Assembly: GCA_018806985.1 (NCBI GenBank)
Contig: JADANN010000359.1
Coordinates: 806,001-870,000 of the forward strand
Direction of reading: 5' to 3'
Length of the DNA stretch: 64,000 bases
Source of the DNA: Angiostrongylus vasorum
Lineage: Eukaryota > Nematoda > Chromadorea > Rhabditida > Metastrongylidae
Of the stretch, positions 56,382 through 64,000 are shown in pieces (the first letter of the stretch is position 1; every line of letters begins with the position of its first letter). The notes below the pieces were generated by a model, which made no database searches, was not told where the DNA came from, and worked only from the letters and a program-made list of their open reading frames with translations. The translations under genes and the position numbers were made by a program.

Positions 56382-57999
56382 ATTATTATCCAATTCTCTG
56401 TTTTTACACTCGTAGCCATCATTGTATCTTGCCGAAAACAAGTTACAGCTAACAGGCAGGTATGACTACCTCTATCTAGTTAAAGAACAGTGTATTGATG
56501 ACACGGAAAGGAAAGTAATTCTTCAGTGGACTAGGCTCCTTTTTTTAAAAAATCAAGTACTTCATAGACTTCGGCCTTTATTTTCACTTTCTTTCTACAG
56601 TCAGATAGTGGGAAAACAGCGGCTTCAGAAAGTGGAAAAGCAGCAAGCTCACAAAGTAGAGGCCCAGCGGGTTAGTGTTGCTTACATTTTGTTTCCATTT
56701 GGAATTCTTAATTCAGACATTCTATCAGAAGGTCTTTACCCTACCTCAACGGCTTACCGCCTTATCATGGATGGGAGGTGTTCCTGGTGTCGAGCTGCAA
56801 TGTACAGCATAGGGATTCATCCCCCTGCAGGGGAGCTCCAAAACTGAGGAGTCCGACGTTTCCATCGGGAAACCTAGCTAAGAGTAAACCAACACCAAGA
56901 ATAACCACAGTGCTAGTATCAAACTAGTCTCACGATGGAAAATCTCCCTCTGGTTCACAAAGGCAGCGATCACCTGGGGTGGCGACGACCTGGAGAAGGT
57001 TTTCACTAGGCCGACCTCGGGACTCATGGGAAACCTGCAGAACCAGTAAAGATGAGTCATCCAAGTAATCAAGTATCCGAAGGTACATCTTAACTTTACT
57101 TGAATTGTCTCTACCATGCTTATAAGGTGAAGCAATTGTTTCTGTACGTGAAGATACTAAACGAGAAAAAGTTTCAATCGCCAACGTCATAGCGTAGAGC
57201 GGAAAAAGTACATTTCCTGTAAACTACAGAACGAACCAAAAATTACTTCATCTCCGGAGATCTTATCTCTATTTGAACAACTCTTTGTCGTAAGTTCACT
57301 AAGCCCATCAGCATACCACGAGGCGGAGATTATCTGTTGCGAACATTTGATAACGTTCAATTATACATGCATGAAAATGGCAATGCACGTACGTGGCCGT
57401 TTATGAGATCTGTAATTAAATAGGTAGCTCCTCCTCATACGTCATGTTGATTCCAGTGATTTCACAATTTATATTATTGAGTTGAAACCACCATCCATAA
57501 ATAATATTGAGGGTTCTCATGTCACTTCTGTGCCGCTTGAGGATCAGTCGTCTTCTTCCTTTATTGATAGCTGTGATATTTGGATACTGGTTGAGAACGA
57601 TTCTTTCTTGAATCTTACGATAACCGTACTAGCGGGTAACCAGTTCAGCACCATAGTTAAACACTCGGCGACTTTTGTGGATCCAAATGAGGTTTGTTGC
57701 TTCTCAACTAGGATTCTCCTTGGATAGAAGTGGTCCCTGTAACGACTACAATTCCTAGTCGACCAAGCAATCGAGAGGTGGTATCCTCGATAGAAGGCCA
57801 GATTTCAGAACAATCCAGAATTTAAGGTTTCGCATCTGGGACGAAAAAAATATATTGGTTATGCTTGAAAAAAAACGTGATGAACATATAGTAAACGACT
57901 ACAATGCCTATTTTTTTTAAATTTTAGTCTACCATACTAATTATTGCAATTCCAGTGGAGAAGAACGAAGATGACGGTGGCGAGTTGTTTTTTTCTTAA
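56382..57999 (+). CDS. 3' exons of an unknown single-pass membrane protein
   Basis: Three exons join in phase. 56382-56459 encodes a hydrophobic helix and stop-transfer (IIIQFSVFTLVAIIVSCRKQ). 56601-56670 encodes a Ser/Ala/Gly-rich linker (SDSGKTAASESGKAASSQ). 57956-57999 encodes the acidic end EKNEDDGGELFFS and TAA. Splice sites are good: CAATTTCAG, G|GTATGA, TTTCTACAG, G|GTTAGT and AATTCCAG. An AATAAA-like signal lies at about 58218. The upstream extracellular part was not found with confidence; candidates are the exons at 51.6-53.5 kb. The family is not recognised. The 141-residue frame starting at 56422 is a shadow running through introns. A reversed family B repeat lies in the last intron. 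Confidence 0.45.
56750..57080 (-). repeat. Interspersed repeat family B
   Basis: From GGCTTACCGCCTTATCATGG to GTAAAGATGAGTCATCCAAG, reversed. The minus-strand frames here are shadows. Confidence 0.7.
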
Positions 58000-58004
58000 A
58001 GAGT

Positions 58005-58829
58005 TCCATTGATAACTTTCAATGCTAGAAAATCACCGACTGTTTCAATTCATTTAAATATTTCATTCTTATACGCAAATAGCAACTGCTGGCAGGATTA
58101 TTTTTGCATTTTTTTTTCGTTTACTCATTTAAATTTCGATTTCTACCTTGTTTTACCGTACAAGCATATTACGACCCATTTTGTTTTTTTCTTTGAAACT
58201 ACGCAGAAAACTGAAATAATAAAGAATTTGTCAGTAGAATGAGAACGTGAGAACGTTCTCTTCCCGAAAAACCATACAGTACAGGAAAAGCCAACAAAAC
58301 CTCCTCCGTACGCTTTCAAATCTACCGATCACCATTTGAAACTATCTTTCTCGCAGTTCCTACTTCATCTCCATTTCAAACTAAAATCATTTTTCAATGC
58401 GCATTTCAAAACGAGAGTTGAAATGGGATAATTGGGTGGTCGCGATATGCGTATGCACGGTGATTTTTAGAGAGTTTTTCAGATTATGATTTAAAAAATT
58501 ATGCCTTCCCAAATGCGTCAAATTGTGGAGGCCGAGGAAATGGGTATCTTCAGTTATTATTCATCACTCTTATAATTGAGTGCATACAAGGTGCGCTTTT
58601 TTGGGAAGACCTCAAAATCGGGTAACCCAACCCCTGTAAATAATGTAACACAGCATTAACAACGCAAGTAGGTTATTGAGAAAAGCGAAAAAAAAGGCTT
58701 TCGCAATAACTACGTCAAGTAATATGAAAAGCAAAGGCTAGACCTCACAAAAAATTGGAGCTACGGCACCTAGCTCGAGCAGTCAGGGTGGTCAGGGAAG
58801 TGATTTGGCAGCGTAAAATTATTCCTCGT
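58005..58829. other. Unassigned AT-rich stretch
   Basis: Contains the probable polyadenylation region of the preceding exon (ATAATAAAG at about 58218) and no recognised gene or repeat up to the RTE 5' end. Confidence 0.3.
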
Positions 58830-59333
58830 ATAGTGCTAATACCCACGGATCTCCCTCATACGAGGGATCTCTAGCCGGTTAGTCGCGAGGCTGCGTGCCG
58901 CGTCCCCAGGTGGCGGATAGGGGGTTAATCGCGGACCAAAAGCGACCTTTGCTTCCCTGAGACGCAGGTGGATCCAGGAGATGGACTCCCTGTTTCTGCT
59001 GCGCCGATTTGGCACATACTTTCTGCATTTACGGGGCGTATTGAGGCACGCGTGTGTGGGTGCGTTCTAGTTTATGCAGATTGTATTCTACGAGTCAATC
59101 CGGCCAAAAGCCTGCAATCAAGTGACAGGGAAGTATATGGGAGGCGGTTACGAGTCGCCTCCAACAAATAAGCTCCATGTCCACTCTGGGAGAGCCTGAC
59201 AAGCCACCCGTGAGTATACCCAGCCCCCACGTTCAGAGCCCAGCAAGCTATACGTGGGCATCAAAAATGCTAAACACAGTAAAAAAAGAGGCCTCATTCC
59301 CCAAACCCCGACAGAGCCCCCCATTTCGCAGCG

Positions 59334-60059
59334 TTGGGTAGGACGAGTACGGAGAGGCCGCTAAAATCTCAGGGCCAATGGAAGCTGCCTGGATTTCAAA
59401 GAACTGTGGTGACGATCTGCACATACAATGCACGTACACTTGTATCCGAGTCCTCGATAGAAGACTTGCTCATGCAAGCAAGAAAGATAAAGTACGACGT
59501 CATCGGCCTGGCCGAGACGAGAAGACGCCAGCCTTTCAACGCCGTCTATGACACCGGAGAAGAACTGTTCGTCGGAACATGCGACAGTAGAGGAGTTGGC
59601 GGCGTCGGCGTTTTCGTCAACATGAGTTTTTTCATGGACATCGATTCATTCAAACAACTAGCAACCCGAATCGGACGTTTACGATTGAAGAGGTGTGGAA
59701 CAACACCAGCTTTGACAATCTTCGTCGTTTACGCGCCGACAACAAACTACGACGAAGAAGAAGTCGAAGCGTTCTATATGGACTTGGAGAAGTTCTACAG
59801 AGAAGACCACACATTCTTCAAGGTCATCATTGGAAATTTCAACGCCAAGATTGGACCAAGAAGAACGTCTGAAAAACGTCACATTGGGACCCACGGATTA
59901 GAATGGAACGAAGAGGGTGAGCAGCTGTCTGAGTTTATCATGGCGACCAAGACCATCCACGGTAACTCACAATTCCGGAAGCCCCACCCTCAACGCCGGA
60001 CGTGGGAGTCTCTCAATGGAGAGTACCACAACGAAATAGATTATATCATAGTAAAGTAG
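59334..60059 (+). pseudogene. RTE endonuclease domain ORF
   Basis: 241-residue open frame covering most of the exonuclease/endonuclease/phosphatase fold; it stops just before the SDHRLL motif. The Asp-to-Asn change in the G(D/N)FNAK motif (residues about 166-171) should abolish activity by analogy with APE-type enzymes. The coding start is probably upstream in the leader or not ATG-based. Confidence 0.85.
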
Positions 60060-61149
60060 AAGGTTTTGCCTAACCGATGTCGCTGTTGTCCCAAAATTCT
60101 ACACGGGATCAGACCACCGTCTCCTTCGTGCAAGATTCTATTTCTCGCGCAAAGGAGAGAAAGCCGCTAAATTCAAAAAACCGAAGTCCCAGAGCCACCA
60201 CAAACTGGGACTTATTCAATTCATTAGTCCGCTGTTGAGAAGATGCCGTTTTCGATAACATCAACGAAGAATACGATCGGCTCATTCAACATCTTCACGT
60301 TAGCGCTATGAAAGCTGAGAGTGTCACCAAGAGACGTTTGTCTCTAGAAACACTCGAGCTAATACGCCAGCGTGGAATCGCACGAGCTTCAGGCAACCGC
60401 GAACTAACGTCCGAACTTGCAAAACAGTGCAGAGAGGCGATAAAAGGAGATCTTGAAGAGAGAAGAGCAGCAAAAAATGGTCGAAGCTGCAGAGGGTGGG
60501 AAAAGCATTCGCAAAGCCCACCGAAGCTTCGCCAATTACAAGACCAAAATGATTGCACTCCGGCGCCTAAACGTAACAGTTACAGCGTCCGGAAATGTGA
60601 TGGAGAAAAATTATTCACGAATACTACTCGGATCTCTTCGATAGCCACGTCCACCTTCCATCACATGAAATAAAGAAGGATGGATATGTTGCACCACCGG
60701 TTCTCCAGTCCGAAATCCGACATGCCATTTCGTCGGTGAGAAGTCGTACAACACTAGGTCCGGACAGGATAAGACCAGAACACCTCAAGAACCTTCCGTC
60801 AATTCTCGCAAACACACTGGCTCGGCTCTTCACACGTTACCTGTCCGAATGCAAGGTCCCTACCCACTGGAAGACCAGCAGGACCGTGTTATTGTTCAAG
60901 AAGAGTGACTTACAGGATATCGGCAACTATCGTTCAGTCTGTTTATTGTCTGTCATCTACAAACTTTTCACTCGAGAAAAGATTGACAGAACACTGGACG
61001 AAGGACAGCCATGTGAGCAAGCAGGGTTTCGAAAAAGGATTTAGTACGATGGACCACATCCACACGGTGAAAAGGAGTACAAAAGACCGCTCTGTCTCAC
61101 CTTCATCGATTTACAAAACGCCTTTGAGCCAGTCGAGGTAGAAGCAGTC

Positions 61150-62220
61150 TTGGAAGCCCTGGACAGTCAAGGAGTCCCTACTCAGTACATAAAGATTATT
61201 CTTGAGCTGTACAAAAATTTCACAACCAAGGTACCACCATTATACGACGATATTATCATTGACGTCAAAAGAGGAGTTAGGCAAGGCGATGCCATCTCGC
61301 CAAAATTATTTAACGCCACCCTCCAGAATGTCATGCGAACATTGGAATGGGATAATATGGGAGTGAAAATCGATGGTCGGCAGTTACACCATCTTCGCTT
61401 CGCTGATGACATGGTCCTTATAACACCAAACATTAGCCAAGCGGAACGTATGTTTATCGACTTTGATAAAGCCTGTGGAAAGATTGCTCATCAACCAAAT
61501 CTCACAAAAACGATGTTCATGAAGAACGAATTAGTTTCGTATGCCACATTCGTGCTCAACGGAACGAATATCTCCGAATGCTCCTGTTATATCTATCTAG
61601 GTTGGGAACTCAATATGATGAACAACCTGGCTCCAGAGCTGAGCAGAAGGAAACGAGCGGCTTGGGGTGCTTTCAAGAGCATCGAGGATGTAGTGAAGAG
61701 AAAAGGAACACCCGACTCCGTGCCCACCTTTTCGACTCAACGGTACTTCCTGCCCCAACGTACGCGTCAGAAACCTGGTCGCTGCGTAAACAGCATGAAA
61801 AAGTCACTCAGCGTTATCGAATGCGCAGTCGAAAGGACGATGCTAGGAATATCCCGTTCCACACAAGTAAGGGAAGGGATCCGAAGCTCCGATATGCGTC
61901 GACGATCAAAAATCAAAGATGCCATTCTGTGCGCCAAACAATCGAAGATAAGGTGGGCCGGACACATAATGTGTATGAATGACATCCGATGGACAAGAGC
62001 TGTTAGTGACTGGATTCCTCGGGATGTAAAACATGCTGCAGGAAGACCACCGCCCCGATGGTCAGAGTTCTTCACAAAGAGCCTTGAAGAAAGATGTGAT
62101 GCTCGACGAGTCCCTAGAGCGAGCAGGACCCACTGGGCTACTCTTGCACGCGACAGGGGAAAGTGGAACATTTACTGGCACCCGCTCGAGTCACTCGACG
62201 ATCAACGGGACTACAGGTGA
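61150..62220 (+). pseudogene. RTE reverse transcriptase C-terminal ORF
   Basis: The longest genuine protein-coding frame in the window (356 residues). It carries the RT fingers/palm motifs RQGDAISPKLF (about 40-50) and FADDMVLI (about 83-90), then the RTE C-terminal region with SELSRRKRAAW-type and WAGH motifs. It is cut off from the N-terminal RT part at 60736-61044 by a frameshift around 61030-61140. Confidence 0.88.
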
Positions 62221-62240
62221 TACAGGTGATAGTGCTAATA

Positions 62241-62520
62241 GGGGCGAGGGTAACGCAGTGGTTAGAGGAGCCCTGAAGTACGTATTGGATCGACCTTTCT
62301 CCCCAGGCCCATCAAATGTTCCATCCCTCTGGAGCCGTGAGATTGGTACCAGACCTGTCTGGGAGGGTAGCAGCACTGATTCGATACCGTAGGCCACCGC
62401 AAGTCACTGCGTAGGTTAGATATGCATTCATTCACCTCCAAACGATGCTTAATGAAGTCGAATGTACGCCGCATACCACAGGGATTGATAAACGCCGAGA
62501 ACTCTATCCTTCTACAATGC
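62241..62520 (+). repeat. tRNA-derived SINE, family 1
   Basis: GGCGAGGGTAACGCAGTGGT at the head begins at the last base of the RTE tail. The body has CCATCAAATGTTCCATCCCT. The tail TTGATAAACGCCGAGAACTC is followed by TATCC. Confidence 0.85.
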
Positions 62521-62654
62521 TCATAGAGAATGTGAAGTTGAATACTGTTAAAAGATCTGCATTGCATGTCACCTTGTGATTGCCGGCGATATCCGATCCA
62601 CTAGTGGTGGTCGGTCTTCTGAGCTAGAATTTACAATTAGCATACACAGTGGAA

Positions 62655-63035
62655 CCTCCCAACGGTTTACCGCCTCATCGTGGTAGGGAGGTGTTCCTGG
62701 GTGTCGGACTGCGATGTGCAGCGGGGGGATTCATCCTCTGGCATGGCCCCTCAAGCCGAGAAGGAGTCCGGCGTCTCCATCAGGAAGCCTAGCTAAGAGT
62801 AAACCAATACCAGGGTTCACCACCGTCGTGGTATCAAAGTCGCATTGTGGTAAATCTCCCTCTGATTCACAAGGGCTGCGACTGCCTGTCGTGGTGACGA
62901 CCTGGGACAGACTTTGGCCAGGCTGTCCTCGGGATTCTAGGAAACCACAATGGCTTAACCAGCAAAGCTCCAAAAAAAATGAAAGTTGTGTTGGGGCCCG
63001 CCCAACCGGTGAAGACGGGCCGTTCAAGTGTCAAG
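62655..63035 (-). repeat. Interspersed repeat family B (good copy)
   Basis: From CCAACGGTTTACCGCCTCAT to CGGTGAAGACGGGCCGTTCA, reversed. It is the best-preserved copy along with those at 5.6 and 37.6 kb. The long frames on both strands are shadows. Confidence 0.8.
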
Positions 63036-63199
63036 TAAGAATAGATAGAAAAAAGACAGATAACAATGCCTCCCGCATAGACAATGTTATCTATATTGAT
63101 TATTTAATTTCACCACATCACTATCGATAACACTATCCCCAACTTTAACTTTGAATCTAACATAAGAAAAAAAGACAAAAAGTTGTTAATCTTTAATAG

Positions 63200-63470
63200 G
63201 GCATGTCGAGCGCTGGTTGTAGACGGCACTGCAGTGCGCGCTGTTCAGTTCTGTCACACACGCAGGTTCACCCTGCATCCATCCGACTTCGGTATCCCAC
63301 TTTTCTAAGAGCATAAAAAGCGCTGACCCCTACAAATCGGTAATTTCGCGCGTATAAATGTTTAGAAACAAGATGTTTTCAACCATCTCTACGACGCATT
63401 GAATAGAATCGAATGCTAAGGTAGGGGTTTGACGTTGCCAAGGGATTATTAGTGCCGAAATTTTTGCCCT
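63200..63470 (+). repeat. SINE family 1, diverged
   Basis: GGCATGTCGAGCGCTGGTTG, CACTGCAGTGCGCGCTGTTC and GGGATTATTAGTGCCGAAAT are the decayed head, box B area and tail. Confidence 0.45.
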
Positions 63471-63519
63471 ATCACCTGTCATTATTGCAGCACTGCTATT
63501 ATTTCCAATATTGCTATTA

Positions 63520-63545
63520 TTACTGTTACTACAATAACAACAACA
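63520..63545 (+). repeat. (CAA)n-type microsatellite
   Basis: Short ACAATAACAACAACAACAAT run, directly before the MITE arm. Confidence 0.8.
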
Positions 63546-63547
63546 AC

Positions 63548-63925
63548 AATAATGATGCCGAGATATACAACCTGCCTTGGAAAATACAGTGCGCAGTAAA
63601 TAAAAAGGTTAACATTGTGATTTCGACTGCAACCTCAGCCTAACTGGATTCAGTGCCTATGTGAGCTCTCCAGATCAATCCCGCTGACAGGTCATTGCTG
63701 ATAGCACTGGTAGACAGAAAACTAGCTGAGAAAAAAGATGGGACGTGCATGGTGTGGTGGTGGACGCCCTAGCTACGGCAATGGGTAATAGCGCGTTCGA
63801 TCCTCACCGCAGACACCTGCGGTCCGCAGTTTTGCAAAAATCTCAGCATCATTGTGGTTGATTACGCATAATAACCTGTCGTGAAAAATTATAGTAGGCA
63901 GTAAATAAAAAAAGTGAACAACAAT
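63548..63925. mobile_element. MITE family D, third copy
   Basis: Left arm reduced (GATGCCGAGATATACAACC), core GATTTCGACTGCAACCTCAG and AATCCCGCTGACAGGTCATT as in the 50.5 kb copy. Right arm CACCGCAGACACCTGCGGTC, CATTGTGGTTGATTACGCAT and GGCAGTAAATAAAAAAAGTG. Confidence 0.75.
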
Positions 63926-64000
63926 AACAATAATTCAGAAACTTTCTTGACGAACAAATACGAGGTTGTTATTACAGCATTTGTTAATGCACAATAGCTG

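Larger units (their letters stand above)
58830..62240 (+). mobile_element. RTE-type non-LTR retrotransposon, nearly full length, decayed
   Basis: The leader at 58842-59330 matches the deleted copy at 7.3 kb. 59334-60059 encodes the apurinic-type endonuclease: [57 protein letters not shown]. The usual GDFNA is GNFNA here, so a catalytic-type Asp is lost. A stop at 60057 is followed in another frame by GSDHRLLRAR. RT runs 60736-61044 (LGPDRIRPEHLKNL, YRSVCLLSVIYKLF) and, after a frame change, 61150-62220 (RGVRQGDAISPKLF, RFADDMVLI at about 61395). The C-terminal region follows (SRRKRAAWGAFKSIE, RWAGHIMCMNDIRW, AAGRPPPRWSEFF). The tail is GGTGATACAGG-like. It has at least three frame breaks and is inactive. 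Confidence 0.92.

Noticed and set aside
62714..63130. 138-residue ORF as a gene
   Set aside because: Lies across repeat family B; related shadows appear in the copy at 29.35 kb.

Overview
This is eukaryotic nuclear DNA, most likely from a parasitic clade V nematode of the hookworm/strongylid type. That inference rests on three things: small exons with TTTCAG-type acceptors, nematode gene families (a cuticlin-like ZP protein and a TPM-domain/MOLO-1-like membrane protein), and a dense load of RTE retrotransposons, Penelope-like elements, tRNA-derived SINEs and foldback MITEs. I see no bacterial features, CRISPR arrays, rRNA genes or intact tRNA genes. Species identity is inference; no search was possible. 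Most long open frames here lie in transposons or in a homopyrimidine tract. The real host coding sequence is split into short exons. Layout: (1) 1-0.9 kb holds a Penelope-like fragment with a GIY-YIG domain. (2) 2.17-3.83 kb (+) holds the last four exons of a ZP-domain cuticlin-like gene that begins upstream of the window. (3) 6.12-7.3 kb (-) is an internally deleted RTE. (4) 7.67-11.37 kb (+) holds exons of a cullin-5 homologue covering roughly the second quarter to the middle of the protein. It has one apparent frameshift, an in-frame stop and no visible C-terminal half, and one of its introns is essentially a SINE. (5) 11.6-19.6 kb holds a foldback element and two copies of a second RTE family. 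(6) 26.13-45.18 kb (+) is a complete, previously hidden eight-exon gene for a TPM-domain, signal-peptide, single-pass membrane protein related to MOLO-1. Its introns hold a 981-nt pure pyrimidine tract, inverted Penelope-like copies, an RTE fragment, several SINEs and a 40-bp tandem repeat. (7) 45-58 kb is repeat-rich with orphan candidate exons, the best being a transmembrane exon plus tail exons at 56.38-58.0 kb. (8) 58.8-62.2 kb (+) is a nearly full-length but decayed RTE, followed by a SINE and further repeats. The recognisable host genes all lie on the plus strand: cuticle matrix (ZP), ubiquitin ligase scaffold (cullin-5) and a probable receptor-auxiliary or membrane TPM protein. They show no functional operon logic; spacing is dominated by transposons. 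The most interesting points are the SINE that behaves as a cullin intron, two alternative last exons in the TPM gene, apparent +1 homopolymer shifts in two different genes, inverted pairing of Penelope-like copies, and a heptamer bounding two copies of the same RTE family.
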